From positions 21,651 through 85,650 of the forward strand of contig ONHG01000009.1 in NCBI GenBank assembly GCA_900317585.1: a DNA stretch of 64,000 bases, given 5' to 3'. The stretch is from an uncultured Lachnospiraceae bacterium. Its GTDB lineage: Bacteria; Bacillota; Clostridia; Lachnospirales; Lachnospiraceae. The notes beneath the pieces are model-generated. The model searched no databases. It was not told where the DNA came from and saw only the letters and a list, made by a program, of their open reading frames with translations. Numbering within the stretch: the first letter of the stretch is position 1; every line of letters begins with the position of its first letter. Positions 1 through 8,379 of this stretch are shown in pieces. The position numbers and the translations under genes were made by a program.

Positions 1-251
1 ACAGGAAAACACCGCTTGGACGAGAAATTGCAGACCTGCTTGTGGCAGTGAACCGCTCATATGGCAAGTCAGACTATATTCCATGTATCTGCTGGGGAAG
101 GAATGCCAGATTTGCGTCGACCTTTGAGGTGGGCACACATGTGCAGATATGGGGCAGAATCCAGAGCAGAGACTATGTGAAAAAGATCAGTGAGACACAG
201 GTGGAGCAGCGCACAGCGTATGAGGTTTCCGTGAGCAAGATTGATGCATAG
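1..251 (+). CDS. Single-stranded DNA-binding protein, C-terminal part (5' end outside window)
   Basis: The reading frame enters from the left edge (first full codon at 3) and ends at TAG 249-251. The visible 82 residues read like the second half of an OB-fold SSB: a TPLGREIADLLVAVNR strand, then SDYIPCICWGRNA, then VGTHVQIWGRIQSRDY and a final YEVSVSKI strand. No acidic C-terminal tail with the DDDIPF-type tip is present, so this resembles the short SSB-like paralogues found in clostridia rather than the replicative SSB; that is inference. The GTG at 42 is an internal valine, not a start. Confidence 0.8.
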   Translation, partial: RKTPLGREIADLLVAVNRSYGKSDYIPCICWGRNARFASTFEVGTHVQIWGRIQSRDYVKKISETQVEQRTAYEVSVSKIDA

Positions 252-434
252 TATTTTTAATGGACAGTAACTACTGATTTGTGATTTTACCGAAAATTTG
301 CAATAAATGTCAGATTGTGGTATTTTACTAGATATTATTGGTTAATGCTTGTAATTGTTGACGTTTACATCAGGTGTAAACTGTAATGGTTATATATCAG
401 GCAGAAAAGCTATGTGTATGGAGGCATGATTATT

Positions 435-914
435 ATGGAAAACGGTGCAGTACAGATTTATTATGGTGAGGGACATGGCAAGACAAATGTCGCTATCGGA
501 AGTGCAATATGTGCTGCCTGCGAGGGTAAAGAGGCTGTCATAATTCAGTTTTTAAAAGGAAAAAATGAACAGAAGTTTTTGAGCAGACTGGAGCCGGAGG
601 TTAAATTTTTTAATTTTTCAAGAGCCGGGATACTGTTTGAACAGCTCGACGAAGAAAGTAAACAGGAAGAAATCATGAATATCAAGAATGGTTTTAATTT
701 TGCAAAAAAAGTTATTTCTACCGGGGCTGGCATGGTTGTTGTGCTGGATGAGATACTGGGGCTTTTGGATTTGCACCTGATCTCAAAGACTGAGATTTCA
801 GATATGCTTGCTGCAAAGCCGTCAGATGTGACGGTGATTATGACAGGCAGAGTGCTTGATGACGGAATCCGGGGAATGGCTGATGAGATTTATAATATAA
901 CGCCGGAAAAATAG
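435..914 (+). CDS. Cob(I)yrinic acid a,c-diamide adenosyltransferase-like P-loop protein (CobA/CobO family)
   Basis: A 159-residue protein that starts with a strand and a P-loop, GEGHGKTN (about residues 11-18), followed by AIGSAI, VIIQFLKG and a Walker B-like VVVLDEILGLL near residue 105, and VIMTGR near 135. This order is that of ATP:corrinoid adenosyltransferases of the CobA/CobO/BtuR family, which put the 5'-deoxyadenosyl group on cobalamin. It is shorter than E. coli BtuR (about 196 aa) and the usual GNGKGKT motif is changed, so the exact substrate is uncertain. The start at 435 is chosen because the GGAGG at 420-424 lies 10 bases upstream; the GTG at 414 and the ATG at 426 overlap or touch that site. 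Confidence 0.72.
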   Translation: MENGAVQIYYGEGHGKTNVAIGSAICAACEGKEAVIIQFLKGKNEQKFLSRLEPEVKFFNFSRAGILFEQLDEESKQEEIMNIKNGFNFAKKVISTGAGMVVVLDEILGLLDLHLISKTEISDMLAAKPSDVTVIMTGRVLDDGIRGMADEIYNITPEK

Positions 915-1020
915 TAAGGAAATATTGACCGGCAAGTTGACAATGCCATAGCTTGGTGATATGATTAGTGCATATGTGAGGCAGTTATATCATCTGCTGT
1001 ATATGAATAATTTAATTAAC

Positions 1021-1227
1021 AGATAGAGGTCGCGCGACTTATGAGTAGCTTTCCGGATGCCGCAGGGGCAGTTGATGGGAGATGAAAGGAATAGCGCCGA
1101 AGGGATTTATCATCTGCGGATATATCTCTGGGCATATGGCGAACAGCCCTATGACTGTCATCAGATTTGATGGGGAGCTATCGTGATTCATGAAGAATTG
1201 GGACCGGCTCTAAGGAGCCGGTTTTTT
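1021..1227 (+). ncRNA. Lysine riboswitch (L box) with terminator, upstream of dapA
   Basis: The 400-base stretch 915-1314 has no gene but holds a lysine riboswitch. Conserved pieces appear in order: AGAGGTCGCG at 1024, a GAGTAG turn near 1041, GGGGCAGTTGATGGG near 1065, GCGCCGAAGGG at 1094, TCTGGGC near 1128 and GGGGAGCTATC that pairs back to the start. It is followed by a strong hairpin ACCGGCTC/GAGCCGGT (1203-1222) and a T run. Lysine binding would favour the terminator and stop transcription of dapA-dapB, which fits the first step of lysine/diaminopimelate synthesis. Confidence 0.9.
1203..1227 (+). terminator. Intrinsic terminator of the lysine riboswitch expression platform
   Basis: Eight-base-pair stem ACCGGCTC/GAGCCGGT with loop TAAG (1211-1214), followed by six T (1222-1227). 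It lies between the aptamer and dapA, as expected for transcriptional attenuation. Confidence 0.88.
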
Positions 1228-1314
1228 AGCGCTTAGAGGCAGACAGCGACATACCTATACGTTAAGAGAATCAAATATCGAATAATAAAGAAAAAACAAG
1301 AAGGAGATAAAATC

Positions 1315-2205
1315 ATGGCAATTTTCAAAGGAGCAGGAGTAGCAATCGTTACACCTATGTACGATAACGAGGAGATTAATTACGACAAGCTCGAGGAGCT
1401 TATCAATATGCAGATTGACAATGGTACAGATGCTATTATCATTGCAGGCACCACAGGCGAGAGCCCATGTCTGTCAATGGAGGAGCATGCAAAGGTTATA
1501 AAGGCAGCCGTAGAGTTTACAAAGCACCGTGTACCTGTAGTAGCAGGAACAGGTTCTAACTGCACAAAGACAGCTATGCAGCTTTCAAAGGAGGCTGAGG
1601 AGTTTGGCGCAGACGGACTGCTTGTTGTCACACCGTACTACAACAAGGCTACACAGGCCGGTCTTGTGAGCCACTACTCACAGATTGCAGACAGCACAAA
1701 GTGTCCTATCATCGTATACAACGTACCTGGACGTACAGGCTGCAACGTGCTTCCGGAGACTATGGCAGAGCTCTTTAAGACAAAGGAAAATATCGTGGGA
1801 CTCAAGGAGGCTACAGGAAACCTGGCACAGGCTTCAAAGACAATGTACCTGACAGACGGAAAGCTTGATATGTACTCAGGCGAGGATGGTCTCGTAGTAC
1901 CTCTTATGTCTATCGGAGCAATCGGAGTAATCTCAGTATGGAGCAATGTAGCCCCTGCAAAGGTACACAATATGTGCGACAGCTTCTTCAAGGGCGATTT
2001 ACAGACAGCCTTAGAGCTTCAGAGAGAGGCTCTTCCACTTGTGGATGCACTCTTCTCAGAGGTAAATCCTATCCCTGTAAAGAAGGCTATGAACCTGATG
2101 GGTATGAATGTCGGACCTCTCAGAAGCCCTATGTGCGAGATGGGTGAGGATAATGCAAGGAAGCTTGCTGAAGTCATGAAGGCTTATGGCTTAAAGCTTG
2201 CCTAG
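1315..2205 (+). CDS. dapA: 4-hydroxy-tetrahydrodipicolinate synthase
   Basis: Condenses pyruvate with aspartate semialdehyde, the committed step of diaminopimelate and lysine synthesis, in the cytoplasm. The 296 residues match the family length. The GTTGES motif (45-50, with Thr46/Thr47), the YNVPGRTG motif with Tyr135 and the Schiff-base Lys164 in GLKEATGN are all present. The start has an AAGGAGATAA ribosome site a few bases upstream. The gene follows a lysine riboswitch and is followed after 59 bases by dapB, so the two are most likely one lysine-repressed unit. Confidence 0.97.
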   Translation: MAIFKGAGVAIVTPMYDNEEINYDKLEELINMQIDNGTDAIIIAGTTGESPCLSMEEHAKVIKAAVEFTKHRVPVVAGTGSNCTKTAMQLSKEAEEFGADGLLVVTPYYNKATQAGLVSHYSQIADSTKCPIIVYNVPGRTGCNVLPETMAELFKTKENIVGLKEATGNLAQASKTMYLTDGKLDMYSGEDGLVVPLMSIGAIGVISVWSNVAPAKVHNMCDSFFKGDLQTALELQREALPLVDALFSEVNPIPVKKAMNLMGMNVGPLRSPMCEMGEDNARKLAEVMKAYGLKLA

Positions 2206-2264
2206 TACAGCACTTAAAAACTGTACAGGCAGATAAAGGATACAACGAGAAAGGATACGATAAA

Positions 2265-3026
2265 ATGACAAAGGTAATTATGAATGGCTGCAACGGCAAA
2301 ATGGGACAGACTATCACAGAAATCTGTAAGGCTGATGCGGATATCGAGATTGTAGCCGGTATTGATTTATATGATGGAATAGACAATGACTATCCTGTTT
2401 TTTCGAGCATCGACAAATGTGATGTGGACGCTGATGTGGTCATAGATTTTTCCAATGCCAAGGCTGTTGATGGAGTGCTGGACTATTGTGTGGGCAAGCA
2501 GATTCCGGTTGTTTTATGCACAACAGGTCTTAGTGATGAGCAGCTTGCAAAGGTTGAGGAGTGCTACAAGAAGGTGGCAGTGCTCAAGTCTGCAAACATG
2601 TCACTTGGCATAAATACTCTTATGGCTCTTCTTAAAAAGGCTGCACAGGTTTTTGCACCGGCAGGATTCGACATGGAGATTGTCGAGAAGCATCACAATT
2701 TAAAGCTTGATGCACCTTCAGGTACTGCGCTTGCGCTTGCTGATTCCATCAACGAGGCTATGGACAACGAGTATCACTATGTTTACGACCGCAGCCAGCG
2801 CAGAGAGAAGCGTGATCCTAAGGAAATTGGTATTTCTGCTGTCAGAGGAGGAAGCATCGTCGGTGAGCACGAGGTACTTTTCTGTGGACAGGATGAGGTG
2901 ATTGAGTTTAAGCATACTGCTTACTCTAAGGCTGTTTTTGCGAAGGGTGCTGTTGAGGCTGCCAAGTTCCTTAATGGAAAGGGTGCCGGTCACTACGATA
3001 TGGCGGATGTTATTGCAGCTAAGTAG
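2265..3026 (+). CDS. dapB: 4-hydroxy-tetrahydrodipicolinate reductase
   Basis: NAD(P)H-dependent second enzyme of the diaminopimelate/lysine pathway, acting on the DapA product. The 253 residues have the N-terminal nucleotide-binding GCNGKMGQ loop (8-15) and the substrate motif EKHHNLKLDAPSGTA (near 135-150), with the catalytic histidine pair and lysine. The ribosome site is GAGAAAGGAT. It follows dapA and is probably co-transcribed with it. A repeat-rich, gene-free stretch follows. Confidence 0.97.
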   Translation: MTKVIMNGCNGKMGQTITEICKADADIEIVAGIDLYDGIDNDYPVFSSIDKCDVDADVVIDFSNAKAVDGVLDYCVGKQIPVVLCTTGLSDEQLAKVEECYKKVAVLKSANMSLGINTLMALLKKAAQVFAPAGFDMEIVEKHHNLKLDAPSGTALALADSINEAMDNEYHYVYDRSQRREKRDPKEIGISAVRGGSIVGEHEVLFCGQDEVIEFKHTAYSKAVFAKGAVEAAKFLNGKGAGHYDMADVIAAK

Positions 3027-3044
3027 ATTGAGTGAATTGCTTCA

Positions 3045-3185
3045 TTGTGGCGATAGGTCGGGCGTAAGCCCCAGGCACCGGGGGGCACACGCACTCTCCC
3101 GGGGCGATACGCTACGTGGCTAAGATTCTGTACGAATATGAGTACACTTGCGGATTTTGCTTGATTTATTGGGGAGTGCGTATTA
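3045..3185. repeat. Degenerate copy of the GC-rich palindromic repeat found at 57.5-58.3 kb
   Basis: After dapB the bases GGGCGTAAGCCCC, GCACACGCACTCT, ATACGCTACGTGGCTAAG and TCTGTACGAATATG follow each other in the same order as the left half of the 57553-57818 palindrome (GGGACGTAAGCGCC, GCACACATACTCT, CTACGCTACGCTGCCAAG, TCTGTACGGATTATG). A short return arm, GGGGAGTGCGT near 3172, pairs with ACGCACTCTCC near 3088. It looks like a shortened, decayed member of the same family. Confidence 0.55.
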
Positions 3186-3197
3186 TATTAAATATAA

Positions 3198-3282
3198 TGA
3201 CTATTCAGAACCACTGAGAACAAAAAAAGCTGATGCGTCATGCTTGCATGTAAGCAGCAGATTTTCTTGTTTTGGATAGTTA
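3198..3282. repeat. MITE-like element, family A copy 1
   Basis: Begins TGACTATTCAGAACCACTGAGAACA and ends GGATAGTTA. The interior AGCTGATGCGTC, TGCTTGCAT, CAGATTTT is shared with the copy at 6075. The ends are inverted and resemble those of the elements at 7515 and 27896, so they may be mobilised by the same transposase. No coding capacity. Confidence 0.7.
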
Positions 3283-3309
3283 CATTGTTATTGGATTTAA
3301 TTTTAAAAC

Positions 3310-3403
3310 ACAACAGGGGAGCTGGTATTTAGCCGGCTGAGAGTAGACTGGTAGTGTCTTGACCCATAACCTGATTTGGATAATGCCAACGTAGGATAAT
3401 ATC
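3310..3403 (+). ncRNA. TPP riboswitch (THI box) upstream of the thi operon
   Basis: The conserved THI-box pieces are in order: AGGGGAGCT at 3314, GGCTGAGAGT near 3335, GACCC at 3361, AACCTGAT at 3368, GGATAATGCCAACGTAGGA at 3378-3396. It lies in the gene-free stretch 3027-3490 together with two repeats. A terminator follows at 3417-3450, so thiamin pyrophosphate should stop transcription into thiM and the genes behind it. Confidence 0.93.
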
Positions 3404-3416
3404 GCACGATTTTTAG

Positions 3417-3450
3417 GCGGATATACTCATTGGTGGTATATCCGCTTTTT
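3417..3450 (+). terminator. Intrinsic terminator of the TPP riboswitch
   Basis: Ten-pair stem GCGGATATAC (3417-3426) with GTATATCCGC (3436-3445) followed by five T. It sits directly behind the aptamer and in front of thiM. Confidence 0.88.
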
Positions 3451-3490
3451 GAATGTGTGGGTGATTATGAATAGCCGTAAAGAGATACAG

Positions 3491-4438
3491 ATGAATAATT
3501 TTATAGAAAAGCTTAAGTTACGCAGTCCTTTGATTCACAACATCACAAATATGGTTACTATCAATGATGTGGCCAATATTGAGCTGGCATGTGGGGCTAG
3601 GCCTATTATGGCTATGGCACCGCAGGAGATGGATGAGGTCACGGGTATCTGCGATGGGCTGAACCTGAATATAGGCACTCCTTCTGAGGAGCGCTTTGAG
3701 GCGATGCGCATTGCTGCGAGGATGGCAGCGAAAAAGAACATTCCTATTGTGCTAGATCTGGTTGGTGTGGGCGTGAGCCGCTTCAGGATGGATTTTGTGA
3801 TGAGCCTGCTTGACGAGGTGCATGTGGATGTGATTAAGGGCAATTTGTCTGAGGTCAAGGCTGTTATGGAGCATGGAAGGTGTGATGGCGGCGTGGAAGT
3901 GACCGATACGGCAGATGAGTCTGATGCAAAGGCACTTGCGTGCAGAGCGGCCCTGCGATATGGCTGTATCTGTGTGATTACAGGTGAGACCGATTATGTG
4001 GCAGAATTATGTGATGAAGTCGATTGCTATGACAATGATGAAAGAAGTCTGATGAGTACTGATGCGATGGGTACCGGTGTGATGAATAATTGTGTAGTGA
4101 ATGTTGTTGCGTCGGATGCTGACGGACACACGCATAATTACAGAGTAGGAAGCATCACAGGAGGTCATCCGATGATGAAGCGCGTAACAGGCACCGGATG
4201 TATGCTTTCAGGGCTCATTTGTGCGTTTGCTGCGGCTGCTTGCGATGATAAATACGGTGCAGTCATGGCAGCACTTAGCTGCATGAAGAGTTCAGGCGGG
4301 CTTGCTGCCTCTGATATGGCAGAGTGCGGCAGAGGGACAAACAGCTGTCATTTTATTAAGCCCGGAAATGCTTCATACAGGGACAGGCTGATTGATGCAG
4401 TATATCATATATGCGATGGTGATTATGAACTGATGTGA
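3491..4438 (+). CDS. thiM: Hydroxyethylthiazole kinase
   Basis: Phosphorylates 4-methyl-5-(2-hydroxyethyl)thiazole for salvage into thiamin. The N terminus SPLIHNITN and VTINDVAN, the MAPQEMDEV loop, and the C-terminal anion hole GTGCMLSGL with its catalytic cysteine are family hallmarks. The usual DPVGVG motif reads DLVGVG. At 315 residues it is longer than the typical 270 because of an internal insert. The ATG at 3491 gives an N terminus of normal length; ATG 3467 is the alternative, and earlier TTG/GTG codons overlap the terminator. It is the first gene after the TPP riboswitch. Confidence 0.93.
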   Translation: MNNFIEKLKLRSPLIHNITNMVTINDVANIELACGARPIMAMAPQEMDEVTGICDGLNLNIGTPSEERFEAMRIAARMAAKKNIPIVLDLVGVGVSRFRMDFVMSLLDEVHVDVIKGNLSEVKAVMEHGRCDGGVEVTDTADESDAKALACRAALRYGCICVITGETDYVAELCDEVDCYDNDERSLMSTDAMGTGVMNNCVVNVVASDADGHTHNYRVGSITGGHPMMKRVTGTGCMLSGLICAFAAAACDDKYGAVMAALSCMKSSGGLAASDMAECGRGTNSCHFIKPGNASYRDRLIDAVYHICDGDYELM

Positions 4439-4521
4439 ATATCGCTGTATGACAGACAATTGGTATGCAGGTCATGAGTCTTATATTTGGAAAACAACAG
4501 GATAAGAGGTGAAAGGTATAT

Positions 4522-5172
4522 ATGAACAAAACTGATTTAAAGCTCTACGCTATAACAGACAGGCAGTGGCTGCGCGGAGCGAGGCTTTCTGAACATGTGA
4601 AGCTTGCGATAGAGGGCGGAGCCACGATGATTCAGATCCGCGACAAGGATATTTTGAGTACGGATTCTGATGCAGGGCTTAAGGATGAGTATAATGAGGC
4701 TCTTGAGATAAAGAGAATCTGTCATGAGCACAAGGTGCCACTCATCATCAACGATAACGTGCAGTTTGCAATTGATATAGATGCCGATGGAGTACATCTG
4801 GGACAGGATGATATGAATCCGGCGGAAGCCAGGAAGCTTCTTGGAACTGACAAGATAATAGGAGTCACGGCAAAGACCGTGGAGCAGGCAAAGAGGGCAG
4901 AAGCTGATGGCGCGGACTATCTGGGAAGTGGAGCTGTGTTTGGCTCTACCACAAAGCTCAATGCAAAGCCTATGACAAAGGAGCTTCTGCGTGAAATCAC
5001 GGCGTCTGTCGATATACCGGTTGTTGCAATCGGAGGCATAAATGCAGACAATGCGGTCACGCTAAAGGGCACTGGGATTGCAGGAATTGCAGTGGTAGGA
5101 GCGATATTTGCAAGAGAGGATATAAAGGCTGCAGCCAAGGAACTCGCAGAAATATGCGACAAAATTCTGTAA
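4522..5172 (+). CDS. thiE: Thiamine-phosphate synthase
   Basis: Joins the pyrimidine and thiazole halves to give thiamin phosphate. The 216-residue TIM barrel has YAITDRQWL at the start, IQIRDKD (about 38-44) for pyrophosphate binding, ADGVHLGQDDM near 88-98, GSGAVFGSTTK near 132-142 and the phosphate-binding VVAIGGINADN near 168-178. The ribosome site GAGGTGAAAGG lies just upstream. It follows thiM by 83 bases in the thi operon. Confidence 0.96.
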   Translation: MNKTDLKLYAITDRQWLRGARLSEHVKLAIEGGATMIQIRDKDILSTDSDAGLKDEYNEALEIKRICHEHKVPLIINDNVQFAIDIDADGVHLGQDDMNPAEARKLLGTDKIIGVTAKTVEQAKRAEADGADYLGSGAVFGSTTKLNAKPMTKELLREITASVDIPVVAIGGINADNAVTLKGTGIAGIAVVGAIFAREDIKAAAKELAEICDKIL

Positions 5173-5274
5173 TCACAGTATGACAAACTGCTATAACTAC
5201 AGTAATTAAACAATATTTTGAAGATACTGAACAGATATGAGAAATCACAACATTCAGTAGAAAGGAGCGTAAAT

Positions 5275-6066
5275 ATGCATACAGCACTTACAATTGCGGG
5301 AAGCGATTCAAGCGGTGGCGCAGGTGTGCAGGCTGATTTAAAGACCATGCTTGCAAACGATGTGTTTGGCGAGAGTGTCATCACAGCACTCACGGCACAA
5401 AACACCATGGGAGTTGATGCGGTGATGAATGTACCGGCTGATTTTATCGAGGCACAGATGAAGGCTGTTTTTACGGATATTTTTCCGGATGCGGTGAAAA
5501 TCGGTATGACATCATCGGTAGATACAATTGAGGCGATTGCCGCAGGACTTGTAAAATATAAGGCAAAAAACATAGTTCTGGACCCGGTGATGGTCGCTAC
5601 AAGCGGAAGCAGGCTGCTTGAAGAAAATGCAGCAAACACTCTGATGGAGAAGCTTTTTCCACTGGCTGACATCATCACGCCAAATATCCCTGAGCTTGAG
5701 GTGATATCAGGCAGACAGATTGAAAGCACAGATGACATCATAGAGGCATCAAAGGCTATTTATGATAAATATGGCTGTCCGGTTTTGAGCAAGGGAGGCC
5801 ATTTTACGGACACAGCATGTGTGTGCGACTATTTATGGGATGGTAAGCGAGTCATTACATTTGAGACAAAAAGAGTGGACAATCCCAACTCACACGGCAC
5901 AGGCTGCACGCTTTCATCAGCGATAGCCAGCGGTCTGGCAAAGGGACAGTCGCTTGAGCAGGCTGTGGATAACGGCAAGAAATATGTCACAGCATGTTTA
6001 AAAACCATGCTTGATCTGGGGCACGGCAGCGGTCCTATGAATCATGGAGCATTAATTTTGCAATAA
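5275..6066 (+). CDS. thiD: Hydroxymethylpyrimidine/phosphomethylpyrimidine kinase
   Basis: Carries out the two phosphorylations that make HMP pyrophosphate. The 263 residues begin ALTIAGSDSSGGAGVQADLKT-like (3-23), the signature of this ribokinase-fold family, and contain DPVMVATSG near 102-110 and the anion hole NSHGTGCTLSSAI near 205-217. ATG 5275 is used because GAAAGGAGCG ends about six bases before it; the longer frame from 5218 lacks a ribosome site. Between thiE and thiC. Confidence 0.96.
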   Translation: MHTALTIAGSDSSGGAGVQADLKTMLANDVFGESVITALTAQNTMGVDAVMNVPADFIEAQMKAVFTDIFPDAVKIGMTSSVDTIEAIAAGLVKYKAKNIVLDPVMVATSGSRLLEENAANTLMEKLFPLADIITPNIPELEVISGRQIESTDDIIEASKAIYDKYGCPVLSKGGHFTDTACVCDYLWDGKRVITFETKRVDNPNSHGTGCTLSSAIASGLAKGQSLEQAVDNGKKYVTACLKTMLDLGHGSGPMNHGALILQ

Positions 6067-6074
6067 ATAATAGC

Positions 6075-6164
6075 AACTATTCAGATTCACTTAGAACAAA
6101 AAGCTGATGCGTCGTGCTTGCATATAAGTGGCAGATTTTTGTTCACAAGGAGGTCCGAATAATT
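6075..6164. repeat. MITE-like element, family A copy 2
   Basis: Starts AACTATTCAGATTCACTTAG and ends CCGAATAATTA, with the interior AGCTGATGCGTCGTGCTTGC shared with copy 1 at 3198. It fills most of the thiD-thiC gap and carries no open frame. Confidence 0.68.
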
Positions 6165-6206
6165 ACTAATTAATAAGACTAATAACAATAAGAACAGGAG
6201 AGTACA

Positions 6207-7517
6207 ATGAGTAATTACACAACACAGATGGATGCCGCAAGAAAGGGCATCGTAACACCTGAAATTGAAAAGGTAGCAAAGAAAGAGAAGATGGATGTAG
6301 ACAAGCTGATGGAGCTTGTTGCAAGCGGAAAGGTAGCTATTCCTGCAAACAAGCATCACAAGTCACTTGATGCAGAGGGTGTTGGAAGCATGCTTCGCAC
6401 AAAAATCAATGTAAACCTCGGAGTCTCAAGAGACTGCAAGGACTATGATGTGGAGATGCAGAAGGTCATGAGCGCTGTAAAGCTTGGAGCGGAGGCTATC
6501 ATGGATCTTTCAAGCCATGGTAACACACAGCCATTCAGACAGAAGCTCACAAGCGAATGTCCTGCAATGATAGGAACAGTGCCTGTTTATGACAGCGTAA
6601 TCCATTATCAGCGTGATCTTGCGACACTTACAGCACAGGATTTTGTCGATGTAGTCAGACTCCATGCTGAGGATGGAGTGGACTTCGTCACACTTCACTG
6701 CGGAATCACAAGAAAAACCATAGACCAGATTAAAAAGCATAAGCGTAAGATGAATATTGTAAGCCGTGGAGGAAGCCTTGTCTTTGCATGGATGTGCATG
6801 ACAGGAGAGGAAAATCCATTCTACGAGCACTATGATGAGATACTTGAAATCTGTGAGGAGCACGATGTGACAATCTCACTCGGAGATGCCTGCAGACCGG
6901 GATGCCTGGCAGATGCAACAGATGTATGCCAGATAGAGGAGCTTGTAAGACTTGGAGAGCTCACAAAGCGTGCATGGGATCACAACGTACAGGTCATGGT
7001 AGAGGGACCGGGACATGTGCCGCTTGATCAGGTAGCAGCAAACATGAAGGTACAGCAGTCAATCTGTATGGGAGCACCATTCTATGTACTTGGACCTCTC
7101 GTAACAGATATCGCACCGGGCTATGACCACATCACAGCAGCAATCGGTGGAGCAGTGGCAGCAATGAACGGCGCAGCTTTCCTTTGCTATGTGACACCTG
7201 CTGAGCATCTTGCTCTTCCAAATGTGGAGGATACAAAGCAGGGCATCATCGCCTCAAAGATTGCGGCTCATGCAGCCGACATCGCAAAGGGAATACCGGG
7301 AGCCAGAGATATAGATGATAAGATGGCAGATGCCAGACGTGCGCTCGACTGGGATGCACAGTTTGCATGTGCGCTTGATCCTGAGACAGCTAAGGCTATC
7401 AGGGATGACCGTCTTCCGGAGGATGACCACAGCGAGGCATGCAGTATGTGCGGTAAGTTCTGTGCAGTGCGAAGCATGAACAAGGCACTTGCAGGAGAGT
7501 ATATTGATATACTATAA
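6207..7517 (+). CDS. thiC: Phosphomethylpyrimidine synthase (radical SAM)
   Basis: Rearranges aminoimidazole ribotide to HMP phosphate with an iron-sulfur cluster and S-adenosylmethionine. The 436 residues match the anaerobe-type short ThiC that lacks the N-terminal domain of E. coli ThiC. The [11 protein letters not shown] loop near 264-274 and the C-terminal cluster motif CSMCGKFC (CX2CX4C) are present. Ribosome site ACAGGAGAG. Its TAA stop codon forms the first three bases of a MITE-like element. No second riboswitch is seen before it, so it should depend on the upstream TPP switch or an unseen promoter. Confidence 0.97.
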   Translation: MSNYTTQMDAARKGIVTPEIEKVAKKEKMDVDKLMELVASGKVAIPANKHHKSLDAEGVGSMLRTKINVNLGVSRDCKDYDVEMQKVMSAVKLGAEAIMDLSSHGNTQPFRQKLTSECPAMIGTVPVYDSVIHYQRDLATLTAQDFVDVVRLHAEDGVDFVTLHCGITRKTIDQIKKHKRKMNIVSRGGSLVFAWMCMTGEENPFYEHYDEILEICEEHDVTISLGDACRPGCLADATDVCQIEELVRLGELTKRAWDHNVQVMVEGPGHVPLDQVAANMKVQQSICMGAPFYVLGPLVTDIAPGYDHITAAIGGAVAAMNGAAFLCYVTPAEHLALPNVEDTKQGIIASKIAAHAADIAKGIPGARDIDDKMADARRALDWDAQFACALDPETAKAIRDDRLPEDDHSEACSMCGKFCAVRSMNKALAGEYIDIL

Positions 7518-7648
7518 CTATTCAGTACAGAAATATGCGGTACCGCATATTTCGTAAGAAAACGTATATTATGTAGGAGCAAGCACCCATCAGCGCAGCT
7601 GATTCTAATGCGCTTGTGACTCGCAACTGTGAAGGTACAAAACAGTTA
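7515..7648. repeat. 134-bp MITE-like element, family B copy 1
   Basis: Bounded by TAACTATTCAGTAC (7515-7528) and GTACAAAACAGTTA (7635-7648), which are imperfect inverted repeats. Inside is a 22-base perfect palindrome AAATATGCGGTACCGCATAT(TT). Copy 2 at 27896-28029 has the same length and differs at only a handful of positions. No coding capacity. Confidence 0.85.
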
Positions 7649-7677
7649 CGATATACTTTAAGGTGAGGCAGTAAGTA

Positions 7678-8208
7678 ATGGAAAGTAAAAAGAACACTAA
7701 AAAAACAACTATTTCAATAAGAAAGCTTGCCATGGCAGGAGTGCTTGTGGCAGTTGCCGTAGCAGGAAGCTTAATAAGCTTTCCTGTTGCCGGCAGCAAA
7801 TGTGCACCCATACAGCACATGGTAAATATATGCGCAGCAGTATTTTTAGGACCAGTATGGGGTGTCGGTGTGGCATTTTGTGCGAGTGTCATCAGAAACC
7901 TGACAGGGCTTGGAAGCCTCATGGCATTCCCGGGAAGCATGGTAGGTGCACTGTGCTGTGGACTGATGTACAGATTCAGCAAAAAAATCATACCGACATG
8001 TGTCGCAGAGGCGCTAGGTACAGGCATACTCGGAGGTCTTGCAGCGTATCCGCTTGCAAAATATGTGATGCTCATTCAGCCGGAAGGCATGTTTATATAC
8101 ATAGTGCCATTCCTTATCTCTACAGTGACCGGAAGCATAGTTGCAGCAATTGTCATGTTGATTCTTAAGAAAAATGGCGCACTGGCAGCATTTAAGGGGA
8201 ATCTGTAG
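7678..8208 (+). CDS. thiW: ThiW-like S component of an energy-coupling-factor thiamin-precursor transporter
   Basis: A 176-residue hydrophobic protein with about five membrane spans (roughly residues 18-38, 47-66, 75-100, 106-128, 140-165). The SKCAPIQHMVN loop, the GPVWGVGVAF segment and SLMAFPGSMVGAL are typical of ThiW, the substrate-binding partner predicted to import the thiazole precursor with shared ECF ATPases. It lies at the end of the thi operon, next to thiM and thiE, which would use such a precursor. The ATPase and T components are not in the window. Confidence 0.85.
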   Translation: MESKKNTKKTTISIRKLAMAGVLVAVAVAGSLISFPVAGSKCAPIQHMVNICAAVFLGPVWGVGVAFCASVIRNLTGLGSLMAFPGSMVGALCCGLMYRFSKKIIPTCVAEALGTGILGGLAAYPLAKYVMLIQPEGMFIYIVPFLISTVTGSIVAAIVMLILKKNGALAAFKGNL

Positions 8209-8379
8209 AGATAGTTTAAGACTAATTCAGAAACGTTATATTATAAAAGCCTTAATTGTTACTAAAAGTTAATCAATTTTGGATTGTTAAATAATAGTCA
8301 ATGTGGTATAGTTTTCTTCGAACTGTATTCGAAGGAAACTGTATTATGCTGTTCAATTCATCCAATGTTACCGTTCAGT

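Noticed and set aside
414-434. Upstream GTG/ATG starts of the CobA-like gene
   Set aside because: They overlap or touch the GGAGG ribosome site; ATG 435 has the right spacing.
4917-5741. Minus-strand open frame of 274 codons
   Set aside because: Antisense to thiE and thiD, with low-complexity Ser/Ala-rich translation and no ribosome site.
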